A stretch of DNA of 64,000 bases, from the NCBI GenBank assembly GCA_965216255.1, contig OZ244148.1, positions 4,030,001 through 4,094,000 on the forward strand. Direction: 5' to 3'. Under the pieces are notes generated by a model, which saw nothing but the letters and a program-made list of their open reading frames with translations, was not told the origin of the DNA and ran no database searches. The DNA comes from G965216255 sp965216255. Lineage in GTDB: Bacteria > Bacteroidota > Rhodothermia > Rhodothermales > Bin80. Positions 28,065 to 35,979 of this stretch are shown piece after piece (the first letter of the stretch is position 1; each line of letters opens with the position of its first letter). The position numbers and the translations under genes are program-made.

Positions 28065-28436
28065 ATGCAGCCAGCCTTAGCCGATACAACCGACTTTTAC
28101 CGACTCGACGCTGCAAAGAAACTGGATCCCGGAGTGCGAGCCAGGCTTGGCCAGTACATGACCCCGGCACCAATTGCCCTGTTCATGGCTAGCCTGTTCA
28201 GCGATGTGTCCGGAGATTTGCGCGTCCTCGACCCCGGCGCCGGGGTGGGGTCACTTACTGCGGCTCTGGTCGATCGCTGTGTGCGCGAGGCGTCTAGGAC
28301 TCGCTCGGCCGCGCTGCACTGCTACGAAATCGACCCCACGCTGACCGACTATCTGGAGACTACCCTTAACAATGCGCGCAGCTGCGGGAATGCAGCACAG
28401 ATCGACATAATCGGGCCGTTTAATCAGCCGGGTTAG
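28065..28436 (+). pseudogene. DNA adenine methylase (Eco57I/BsuBI-type), N-terminal fragment
   Basis: From ATG 28065 the frame reads MQPALADTTDFYRLDA, then LGQYMTPAPIALFMASLF (the QYxTP motif X region) and LRVLDPGAGVGSLTAAL (SAM-binding motif I), then CYEIDPTL. The gene then ends after about 123 residues, whereas intact enzymes of this type exceed 450 residues and need the NPPY catalytic motif. So only the SAM-binding part remains. It is the remnant of an earlier restriction-modification locus replaced or interrupted by the following GHKL operon. Its start overlaps repeat R1 on the upstream side. Confidence 0.75.
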
Positions 28437-28585
28437 TCCTTCCACACCCACGATTGTATCCCACAATCACAAGCAATCAGACCAGAATAATTGACAATAG
28501 GCCCGTGCTGCGGGCTGGGTACCCTGATTACCGTGTCGATACTCTTGGTCTGTGGGACGTATTTTGCGCAGTTGGAAGAGAATAA

Positions 28586-31246
28586 ATGGCTAAGTCAACT
28601 CCTGATACCGTAGGTACACTAGTCGACACTATACGTGTCGAGTTGAGCACGCGATTTCTTGAGCATTTCAGCGAGCAACTCTATTCGTCACCACAAAAAG
28701 CGTTCGAAGAGCTAATCTCGAACGGTTGGGATGCGGGCGCGAGCATCGTGGACGTACAAATAGCGCCCGATCTGAGCGCGCACGGAGCTACCATGGCAGT
28801 GCTGGATAACGGCATTTCGATGGACCAGGCGGGGCTGCGGGCGCTTTGGCATATCGCCTTTTCGCCCAAGCTCGAAGAACCAGTCCATCAAGGCCGGCCC
28901 GTCATTGGAAAATTTGGCATTGGCAAGCTTGCCACCTACGTGCTAGCGAAAAAACTCACCTATATCTGCAAAGCAGATGACGGCACTATTCGCCGGGTAA
29001 CGATGGATTACGGCCAGATTGACCAGCAGAGTGGCACTGACCCCACTCGTTTGATCAACGATTTGAGGTTGCCCGTGTTTGAGATCACCCAGGCAGATGT
29101 AGCTAAGACGCTTGATGCAGTCAATGGTGGTGGACGGCTCAGTCGTCTGATTGAAAGCAACTTTTTGGAGAATACGGAGCACGAAAAGTTGGAGACTGTG
29201 GAACGTGGCGGGAACGAGTTTGGGGGAGTTCCCACTGAGCCGACGCAGCCAGAGGGGAAGACGTGGACGTTGGTTGTTTTGTCCGACTTAAAGCCTGTAG
29301 GCCGGGGATTAAAGATTGGCATCCTCCGTCGAATGTTGGTGGCGGCGCTGCCATTCGGGAGCGAAATGTCTATCTACCTCAACAAAGATCTGCTTCGCTC
29401 TCCAAAGATGAATGCCCCCATCGTAGATAAGTGGAGGATCGGACCTGATCTCGATATTGATTATATCGACCTCGTGGAAGACAGTAATGCCGGCGAGGGC
29501 GATGCAGAAGACAACGACGTTCCGCCTGCACCTGCGGACACGCAAGATTCGGCGCGGGAGCGTATTCTAATCATGTCAGGAACTGACCCGTATCCTTTTA
29601 TCGAGCTCCCGGGCATCGGCCGCGTGACAGGACTTGCCAAGCTATTCGAGGATAAGATCAGCGGCGGCAAGAGCGAGAATCGAGGAGCCTCGAACGGTTT
29701 CCACGTCAATGTGCTCGGCCGCGTTGTGAATCAGCGCGATCCGAGCTTCGGCGAAAAGAATCTGAGTCACGCTGCCTGGGCACGATTCCGGATGGCTGTT
29801 CGGGCGGATGGCCTCAACGAGTATCTCACGACCAACCGCGAGCAGTTCATGGAGCGGCGCGATCTCGCGATCTTTCGAGCGTTTCTGCGGAAGGTGTTCA
29901 ATAAGGCGCGAACAGTGTATGACAACGACCCCAACTCGGAAATTCCTGATGGCGGTGACGTGCTTGTGCAATCACTTGGCGTTTTGTCGTTAAATTCGCT
30001 GCGCAGCGTTGTTTCGGAGACCCTCAGGACGCAGGCAGCGCTACCGGATTTGTTCGATGAGAGGGATATCGAAGATCGCGAGGCGAAGCATCAATCCTGG
30101 CGGGAGAATACCGCCGACAACATTAGAAATGCACTGGGCAAGGTCAGGTTCGGAGAGTTTCCAGACAGCAGCTTCGCAAAGTTCAAAATAAGCGACAACA
30201 CCATAGTGGTGAATAAGGGTCATCCATTTGTAATGGAGCACTCGCGAAGGAAGGCCGAAAAAGAATTGGTGCGCACGATCGCCATGGTCAGCCTACTGTC
30301 CGACATCTATGCGCTCGATATCGGCATAGACGCTGGGATGCTGAACGATGTGCGTGCCTACCGGGACAAACTAATGTGTTTTCAGGCAATGCGGCGCCGA
30401 AAATCAGGGTCGTACATTGCGAGCCTGCTTCTGAAAACGCAGCACAAGAGCAAATCCAGCAAGCTCTTGGAGGCTGTAGTGTCAGACGCCCTGCGTTATC
30501 TCGGTTTCGACGTTCTAGATTTGGCCAAGCCAGGAGAGCCGGAAGGGATCGCGAGTGCACATCCTATTCCCACGATTCCTGATCCAACCGACAGCTATCC
30601 TGCGGCTCCACTGTACAGCTTTACGTTTGACGCCAAATCGTCAAAAGAAAAAGTAGCCCAGACCAACAATATCCGGCTCGATGCCGTTGCCCAGCATCGT
30701 AAGCGATACGAGGCCGATCACGCACTCGTGATTGCGCCGGGATTTAGTAAAGGAGCACTCGCAGAGCGAGCTGACCAGCAACAAGTAACCCCCATGACGG
30801 CACGTGATCTTGGTCAATTGCTTGAGTATACCGCCAAGTATGGTGCTATTTCAGTGACCAAGTTTCGCGAAGTGCTCCACCTCTATAGCCCCGAAGAAGT
30901 AACAGCGTGGGTGACCGCGCTGGGCGATGAGTTGAAATCGAACCGAAAACTTACGATTGATGTATTTCTTCAGGCGCTAAACAAGTTGAAGGGACAGATC
31001 CCGGACGCGCTTTCAGCCTCAACTATAGCACATACTTGCCGTAAAGAACTGGGGGTCAATGGCGTTTTCGAAGAGCATGTAGTTGCGTTGGTCCGTGGTC
31101 TTCATGTTATTGTACCTGATCTGGTCGGAATCAATATCACTAGCCGCAACGTCGTCGTAAACGCCAGTGCCGAGCGCGTCGCCGAGGCTGTCAAGGTTCA
31201 ACTCGAAAAGCTAAATGCGGGAGCAGACGGGGATTCAGATTCTTAA
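28586..31246 (+). CDS. GHKL ATPase (MORC/MutL-like) fused to a likely PD-(D/E)xK nuclease domain
   Basis: An 886-residue protein. The N-terminal GHKL ATPase has all three motifs: AFEELISNGWDAGA (residues 40-52, Mg-binding Asn), VLDNGISMD (72-80) and GKFGIGKLATYVLAKKL (108-124). A long middle part probably holds an S5-like transducer and helices. Around residues 620-740 is a segment reading LLEAVVSDALRYLGFDVLDL and then YSFTFDAKSS. An E...D-x-K pattern on predicted helix-strand-strand order fits the restriction-endonuclease fold, although the middle acidic residue is not obvious. Bacterial MORC-like GHKL ATPases linked to restriction-modification genes have been described; a role in foreign-DNA recognition or restriction is inferred from that. 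The methyltransferase gene starts 8 bases after its stop. A TTGACA at 28491 may be part of a promoter. Confidence 0.85.
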   Translation: MAKSTPDTVGTLVDTIRVELSTRFLEHFSEQLYSSPQKAFEELISNGWDAGASIVDVQIAPDLSAHGATMAVLDNGISMDQAGLRALWHIAFSPKLEEPVHQGRPVIGKFGIGKLATYVLAKKLTYICKADDGTIRRVTMDYGQIDQQSGTDPTRLINDLRLPVFEITQADVAKTLDAVNGGGRLSRLIESNFLENTEHEKLETVERGGNEFGGVPTEPTQPEGKTWTLVVLSDLKPVGRGLKIGILRRMLVAALPFGSEMSIYLNKDLLRSPKMNAPIVDKWRIGPDLDIDYIDLVEDSNAGEGDAEDNDVPPAPADTQDSARERILIMSGTDPYPFIELPGIGRVTGLAKLFEDKISGGKSENRGASNGFHVNVLGRVVNQRDPSFGEKNLSHAAWARFRMAVRADGLNEYLTTNREQFMERRDLAIFRAFLRKVFNKARTVYDNDPNSEIPDGGDVLVQSLGVLSLNSLRSVVSETLRTQAALPDLFDERDIEDREAKHQSWRENTADNIRNALGKVRFGEFPDSSFAKFKISDNTIVVNKGHPFVMEHSRRKAEKELVRTIAMVSLLSDIYALDIGIDAGMLNDVRAYRDKLMCFQAMRRRKSGSYIASLLLKTQHKSKSSKLLEAVVSDALRYLGFDVLDLAKPGEPEGIASAHPIPTIPDPTDSYPAAPLYSFTFDAKSSKEKVAQTNNIRLDAVAQHRKRYEADHALVIAPGFSKGALAERADQQQVTPMTARDLGQLLEYTAKYGAISVTKFREVLHLYSPEEVTAWVTALGDELKSNRKLTIDVFLQALNKLKGQIPDALSASTIAHTCRKELGVNGVFEEHVVALVRGLHVIVPDLVGINITSRNVVVNASAERVAEAVKVQLEKLNAGADGDSDS

Positions 31247-31254
31247 GCATCAGC

Positions 31255-32448
31255 ATGAAATCAATCCATCCCTTCCCGGCCCGCATGGCTCCCAATCTGG
31301 CGCTTGAACGACTCAAGCTGCTTGATGATAGCAGCCTGGTATTGGATCCTATGGCTGGATCGGGTGTCGTGCTCCGACAGGCGATTGCGTTGGGCCATGA
31401 GGCGATCGGCTTTGACATGGATCCGCTGGCCGTTTTAATGGCACGGGTATGGACTACCTCGGTCGCAGACGAACGTATCGAGAAATGGGCGAAGTGGCTG
31501 ATTGAAGAAGCGCAGGCGACCGATCCAGATGCGGTCAACCTGCCCTGGATGGATGAAGACCCCGAAACCACCGCGTTCGTGGAGTTCTGGTTTGCTACAC
31601 CGCAACGTGCAGACCTCACGCGGATAGCCTTTGTGCTCGACAAGTATGACTCCGGGCTCGACAGCGAGGACGCAGCAGCACTTGATGTGCTCCGCCTTGC
31701 ACTAAGCAGAATCATTGTCACGAAGGAGCCGTGCGCCTCGCTGGCGCGGGACACGTCGCATAGTCGTCCACACAAGGTCCGCGAAACATCAGATTGCAAA
31801 GTGTTTCTGGCATACGAGAAAGCTGTTTGCCTGCTGCGCAAGCGCCTTAAGGACAATCCGGCAAGTGCTACCGCGACCGTAACAGCCGGCGATGCCCGCC
31901 AGCTGACCACGATCAAGAGCGGCACCATCGATGCGGTGCTAACATCCCCGCCCTACCTCAACGCTATCGACTATCTGCGCGGTCACCGGATGGCCTTGGT
32001 GTGGCTCGGGTACAGTTTGGGGGAACTCCGGGGCATTCGTTCAAACAGCATCGGTGCTGAGCGGGCGCCTGATGGTCCTAGCACCAGTAAACGGTATGCG
32101 CAAATAAGGAAGGCTATGGGCAGCTTTGACCTATTGCCGCGCCGGTATCGCTCAATGATTGACCGCTACATCGTAGACCTTTACCGGATGATCTCGGAGA
32201 CGGCACGCGTGCTGCGGCACGGCGGCACGGCCACCTTCGTCATCGGGAACAGTTGCCTCAGAGGCACCTTTGTCCAGAACGCCGCAGGCGTCGCCGAAGC
32301 CGCTCAAATGACAGGCTTAACACCTACGAGCTCGTCCGAGCGTAAACTACCGGACAACAGGCGTTATCTTCCTGTCAATACGGGGGGAAGTCTCGGCAAG
32401 CGGATGCGCACCGAGGCCATATGCAGTTTTGTAAGGGGATTAGCTTGA
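31255..32448 (+). CDS. Site-specific DNA methyltransferase (N4-cytosine/N6-adenine type)
   Basis: A 397-residue methyltransferase. The start MKSIHPFPARMAPNLALERL is a motif-X-like N-terminus. Motif I is LVLDPMAGSGVVLRQAI (residues 27-43), followed by AIGFDMDPLAVLMARV. The catalytic motif IV is LTSPPYLNAIDYLRGHRMAL near residue 227; TSPPY is commonest in N4-cytosine enzymes. About 180 residues between I and IV could hold target recognition. A later stretch, TARVLRHGGTATFVIGN-like around residue 320, is the conserved beta-strand region. It directly follows the GHKL-nuclease gene and would protect host DNA from it. Specificity is unknown. No separate specificity subunit is present. Confidence 0.88.
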   Translation: MKSIHPFPARMAPNLALERLKLLDDSSLVLDPMAGSGVVLRQAIALGHEAIGFDMDPLAVLMARVWTTSVADERIEKWAKWLIEEAQATDPDAVNLPWMDEDPETTAFVEFWFATPQRADLTRIAFVLDKYDSGLDSEDAAALDVLRLALSRIIVTKEPCASLARDTSHSRPHKVRETSDCKVFLAYEKAVCLLRKRLKDNPASATATVTAGDARQLTTIKSGTIDAVLTSPPYLNAIDYLRGHRMALVWLGYSLGELRGIRSNSIGAERAPDGPSTSKRYAQIRKAMGSFDLLPRRYRSMIDRYIVDLYRMISETARVLRHGGTATFVIGNSCLRGTFVQNAAGVAEAAQMTGLTPTSSSERKLPDNRRYLPVNTGGSLGKRMRTEAICSFVRGLA

Positions 32449-32599
32449 ACAATAATCCTTCACGCACGAGGGGACCGACAGACGCAATTATTGTACAGTT
32501 CTCATTGGTAAATCCTCCCTGCCTCGCGTTGTAAGCTGCTCCCTGAATAGCTCTGGTGGCCCGTACATACCGCCTTTGATGGTGTTCTGCAGATCTTGG

Positions 32600-32818
32600 G
32601 TACCAAGCGTAAATGTGTGATTTTATACGGTAGGCAGATCCGGCCACGTTTACGCTTACAGCTACCGCATCGTCAGAGCTGTCAAGCGGCGCGGTTCGCG
32701 CTGCCGGAGTTGACCTGAAACAGCCCCCGTCGTGCCGATGCGCACCAGGACGATCTAGACTGCCGTGGAATACGCAGTGCGGCAGTCTGCGGCCGCTCTG
32801 CGTGATTTCGCATAAGGC
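32600..32818. repeat. Left arm of a ~220-bp imperfect inverted repeat
   Basis: This segment matches the reverse complement of 34904-35143: both have GTACCAAGCGTAAA, TATACGGTAGGCA, CACGTTTACGCTTA, GAGCTGTCAAGCGGC, AACAGCCCCCGT and CGTGATTTCGCA-AAGGC, with an indel of about 20 bases. Inside each arm AAGCGTAAA..GTG and CACGTTTACGCTT are themselves inverted, like recombinase-binding sites. The right arm runs into a Tn3-family transposase fragment, so the repeat may come from a Tn3-like transposon. The remaining bases of 32449-32913 hold nothing else I can support. Confidence 0.65.
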
Positions 32819-32913
32819 TAAGAGAGCGAAATAAACACCCCTTTTTCGGCCAAAATGCCTTCGATTTGGACCCCGAAACGCCTACTTTTGCGTGGTAAGA
32901 CAGCAAAAGCGAA

Positions 32914-34450
32914 ATGGAAGCCGTGCCCGAACCCGCTCGCAACCGCCTGCGCGACGTCCGCCGCGTAGCCAGGATCCTCCGTGAAGGAGGATACACCTAC
33001 GATCAGTCCAAGCACCTCATCGCCGAAGCGCGGCGTCAGGTTGGCCTGACGCCGCCCCGCCGCAAAAAAGGCAGCGTGGACCGGCTCACGCACGAGGAGC
33101 TCGAGGTCCTGCTCCAGGCCGCCTACGGGGCGAGCGGGCTCATGGTAGGGTCGGGGCCTGGCGCGCCAGTCCTTAGGATCCGGTGGATCGTCCGTCGCTT
33201 TCGCTCCGGTCCTCAGTCCGGCTTCCGTGACTACGTTTCCAGGCCCCGCCGCCTCAAACCCAGCGTGCGGTTTTCCCGCACTAGGCTTTCCTGTTGGCTA
33301 CGTCCCACGGTTTGTGGACCGCTGGAATCGGGAGCGCTTTCCACCGCACTTTCTGCCTTGATGCAGTCAAAACTGCCCAACAAGGCGTGCAGTACCGGTT
33401 TACTCCACCTCTTCCGTCCCAGTGAGGTCTTAGCCGTGCGATATATCCCCCGTCGTGGATCCTGCGAACCAATGGATGCCTTTATCTTAGCACCCTCGCC
33501 TCTCCATGGGTTGGAGAATCTACCAACAGCAGGGCGCCTTCGCTCCACGGACATTACATCCGCTTCAGCACTACTACACGCCCGTCCGCCACCCTCTCGC
33601 CGTTCAGCCCCTTTCCCGGTGCTGCCGGTTATAGGACCTACCTTGCTCCGACGATTTCTCGCCGGGGCGAGGAGGGCTTCTCCAGTTGCTCGGTGTGTCC
33701 TTGTCATCGTGCCATCGCTACCACCCCGCCGAAGTGGATCGGTCGTATCAATCAAGTTTCGACCGCTCATGCTGCCTTCGCCCTCCGGATGGGGGCTCGG
33801 CCTTCGGAGCACACTATCGAGGCCACCTGTGCGTTCACTCACGTTATGGCCCGATGACTCGCAACCTCCCTTTCGGAGGCCTTGTCGGTAGGCTTCATGA
33901 ATTAGGTTACCCGCTTCCATGCTACCCAAGCTACAGAGCTTTGATTATTACTCTGGCAGGACTAACTCCTGCCGAACACACCAGCCTTAGCTGGACACAC
34001 GTCCGGACCCTGCTTGAAACCGGCAGCCGGGTCGGCGCCTTCTGCCGCATGCACGCGGAAGACCTCTCCATGGCCGAACTCGAGATCCGCGTCATCGACA
34101 AGGGCGGCAAAGCGCGCGACATCCCGATCCTTCGCAGCCTCGCCAACGAGCTCAGGCTGCACCTCGCCGGCCGGGAAAGCGGCTACGTCTTCCCCTCGCC
34201 GCGCGGAGCACACTACTCCAGGCGCCGGGTGCAGCAAATCGTAAAGGAGGTTGCACAAGAAGCCGGCATTACGAAAAATGTCTACCCGCACCTTTTCCGC
34301 CACACCATCGCGCAACACCTGGCCGACCGGGGCATGCCGGAGCACCTGTTGCAGAAATTTCTCGGCCATGAGAGTCCGCAGACCACGCAAATCTACTATG
34401 AACCGTCGCGCGTTCAGGTGAAGAAGGCCTTCCGGGAGGCTATGGAATAA
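32914..34450 (+). pseudogene. Tyrosine recombinase/integrase, split by an antisense group II intron
   Basis: Exon 32914-33144 encodes residues 1-77 (ILREGGYTYDQSKHLIAEAR, LTHEELEVLLQAAYGASGLM) and 34001-34450 encodes the rest. Joined precisely (ATG|GTC), the frame continues as GLMVRTLLETGSRVGAFCRM, giving a recombinase of about 226 residues. Catalytic residues are present: Arg in GSRVGAF, Lys in IDKGGKARDIP, H-x-x-R in HLFRHTIAQH, His in LGHESPQTT and Tyr in QIYYEPSR. The inserted intron is on the opposite strand, so it cannot be spliced from this mRNA and the gene is inactivated. It lies between inverted repeat arms with Tn3 relics and may be the TnpI-type resolvase of a Tn3 element or an integrase of the island. 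Confidence 0.85.
33145..34000 (-). mobile_element. ORF-less group II intron (856 nt), antisense in the integrase gene
   Basis: Read on the minus strand it starts GTGTGTCCAGCTAAGGCTGG at 34000 and ends ...CCCGACCCTAC at 33145. Domain V is clear: AAGCCTAGTGCGGGAAAACC followed by GCACGCTGGGTTT, with the AGC triad and a GGGAAAACC tetraloop-type cap. Domain VI is a GGGGCCTGG/CCAGGCCCC stem, with about 80 extra bases in its loop. Domain I hallmarks such as TTCATGAAGCCTACCGACAA and AGGGAGGTTGCGAG are present. No reverse-transcriptase frame exists; one long minus-strand open frame merely translates the ribozyme. Exon junctions are fixed by the interrupted integrase. It needs a maturase in trans. Confidence 0.85.
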
Positions 34451-34498
34451 GCAGCCGCGCCCGAACCTCTTTTCTCACGTACTGTCATTGCTGGGCAG

Positions 34499-34680
34499 GC
34501 ACGCCTATCCGATAAGGACCGGGCTCGGCTGCGTCAGTGCCAGCTCCGTCACACCCGGCTTGGCTTCGCCTATCAACTCGCCTTTGTTCGCCTGACGGGG
34601 CACCTGCCGCGCCAACAGCCGCTGGAGATCGCACGCGACCTCCTCCGCTATGTCGCCCACCAACTCGCCGTCGACATCTG
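34499..34680 (+). pseudogene. Tn3-family transposase, N-terminal fragment
   Basis: The frame reads LSDKDRARLRQCQLRHTRLG, FAYQLAFVRLTGHLPRQQPL and EIARDLLRYVAHQLAVDI, matching the N-terminal DUF4158 region of Tn3-type TnpA. It ends abruptly at about 34680, where a fragment of the C-terminal part of TnpA begins on the opposite strand. The pair shows a deletion plus inversion of an old Tn3 element. Confidence 0.75.
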
Positions 34681-34941
34681 CCTCCGAAAGTCGCGCCAGT
34701 CTGCCCGGCCCAGTTTGCCGTAGAACACGCTGCGCGCCAGCGCGTGCAGCTCCTCTGATTTCAACAGGCCTTGACGCACCTGTCGCCTGAGCGCCGGACG
34801 GGTCAGATAGTCAAGTACAAACTCCGTCTTGAATACCCGTCCGAGGTTGCGGACAGCCGCGAGGAAGAGCGCCGTGTAAACGGTCAATCCTTGCGCTGTC
34901 TGGGCCTTGTGCGAAATCACGCGGCGCGCCTTGCGAATCAC
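34648..34941 (-). pseudogene. Tn3-family transposase, C-terminal fragment (inverted)
   Basis: On the minus strand the frame reads GLTVYTALFLAAVRNLGRVF, KTEFVLDYLTRPALRRQVRQ and GLLKSEELHALARSVFYGKL. This is the region preceding the last catalytic Glu of the DDE_Tnp_Tn3 domain. It is truncated on both sides. The right part of it lies inside the 220-bp inverted repeat arm. Inactive. Confidence 0.72.
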
Positions 34942-35143
34942 CGGCAGGCTGCCGCGCGGCAGTCGAGATTGCCCTGGCGCGCATCGGCACTACGGGGGCT
35001 GTTTCAGATTACCTCCGGCAGCGCGATCCGCGTCAGTGGCCGGCGACCGAGCCGCTTGACAGCTCTGGCGATGCGGTGGCTATAAGCGTAAACGTGGCAA
35101 GATTTGCCTACCGTATAAAAAATTACACGTTTACGCTTGGTAC
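34904..35143. repeat. Right arm of the ~220-bp imperfect inverted repeat
   Basis: Reverse complement of 32600-32818 with scattered substitutions. It contains TAAGCGTAAACGTGGC and TTACACGTTTACGCTTGG, the same short inverted pair as the left arm. Together the arms enclose the split integrase and the Tn3 fragments, so the unit 32600-35143 may have moved or inverted as one block. Confidence 0.65.
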
Positions 35144-35152
35144 TCAATAGAG

Positions 35153-35350
35153 CAGGAGCAGCACCACAACCGCATTCATCGCTGGCTGTACCAGTCGCGG
35201 CTTCCATTGGCTTTCGACACCTTCGATCGGGGCCGTCTGCTAGTGCGGATAGACCACCACCTGAGTGTGCTGCTGGAGGGAGGCTTCCTGGACCGCAGGG
35301 AGAACGTTCTGGCCTATCGCCTTCGCGCAAACCGGACTTCCCTGTCCGGT
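35153..35350 (+). pseudogene. IstB-like (IS21) ATPase, N-terminal fragment
   Basis: The frame reads HHNRIHRWLYQSRLPLAFDT, FDRGRLLVRIDHHLSVLLEG and GFLDRRENVLAYRL, matching the N-terminal part of IS21-type IstB helper ATPases just before their Walker A motif. The sequence then leaves the family before GxxGxGKT, so it is a truncated relic. Nothing of IstA is seen. Confidence 0.6.
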
Positions 35351-35393
35351 TTGCCTGAGGCGCCTCCGATGGCGTCGGGGATTATCTGCGGGG

Positions 35394-35975
35394 TTACTGC
35401 ACTACCAGCGACCTGAGCTCGGCCAGCACGTCAAAAACCTGTGTAATGACCTGAGACTCCACTAATGCCACCTGTGGTGTGCGAATGCCCATCGTACGCG
35501 GATTGAATGTCGAGTCTTCTGACACCAAAAAGGGAAATGTGGCCTGACTGACGCGTCGCAGCAGCAACGACTCGCGGATTCCTTGCCCAACGCCCAGTAG
35601 AGGATCCGCATAAATAGCTAATACAGGATGCTCTTGGTGATCAGTATGCTGCTCCGACCAAGACCGGAGCAGCCTCACCTGGTTGCCCGAGCAGCCAATA
35701 CCACCCAAAAGGATCACCACCGCCGTATCGGGAAGAACCAGTCCCTGATCAGCAATTGGAGCGCGGGACTGCGCTTCGATCAGATGTGCCGTAGGAAGTG
35801 CATGGCCTACCAGAGCCGATGCGCCCGGTACAGGCGATGGGACAAGTGCCCGTGACGTAGGCGGCTGGTCCACGATCCAACCATAGGATGCGACAAGCGC
35901 TGCAAAGGCGAGCATGAACGGTACGGAAAACCACAGGACGCTGCGCACTGCTGATCTCATGCGATTATCATTCAA
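35394..35975 (-). CDS. Membrane-anchored thioredoxin/peroxiredoxin-like protein
   Basis: A 193-residue protein with one N-terminal membrane segment (LWFSVPFMLAFAALVASYGW) and a periplasmic domain whose VVILLGGIGCSGNQVRLLRS gives a strand followed by a single Cys at a thioredoxin-like active-site position. The usual C-x-x-C is reduced to C-S-G-N, so it is more like a one-Cys redox or peroxiredoxin-fold protein. It starts 4 bases after the propeller lipoprotein stop and is third in an operon with a Cys-rich peptide. A role in redox handling of the peptide is inference. Confidence 0.65.
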   Translation of the reverse strand: MNDNRMRSAVRSVLWFSVPFMLAFAALVASYGWIVDQPPTSRALVPSPVPGASALVGHALPTAHLIEAQSRAPIADQGLVLPDTAVVILLGGIGCSGNQVRLLRSWSEQHTDHQEHPVLAIYADPLLGVGQGIRESLLLRRVSQATFPFLVSEDSTFNPRTMGIRTPQVALVESQVITQVFDVLAELRSLVVQ

Positions 35976-35979
35976 GATG

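Noticed and set aside
28586..31246. Reading the GHKL protein as Hsp90 (HtpG) or MutL
   Set aside because: It lacks the HtpG middle-domain motifs and the MutL endonuclease or dimerization end. The C-terminal part looks nuclease-like and the context is a methyltransferase on a mobile island.
33231..33929. Minus-strand open frame of 232 codons
   Set aside because: It translates the structured group II intron RNA and has no protein-family content.
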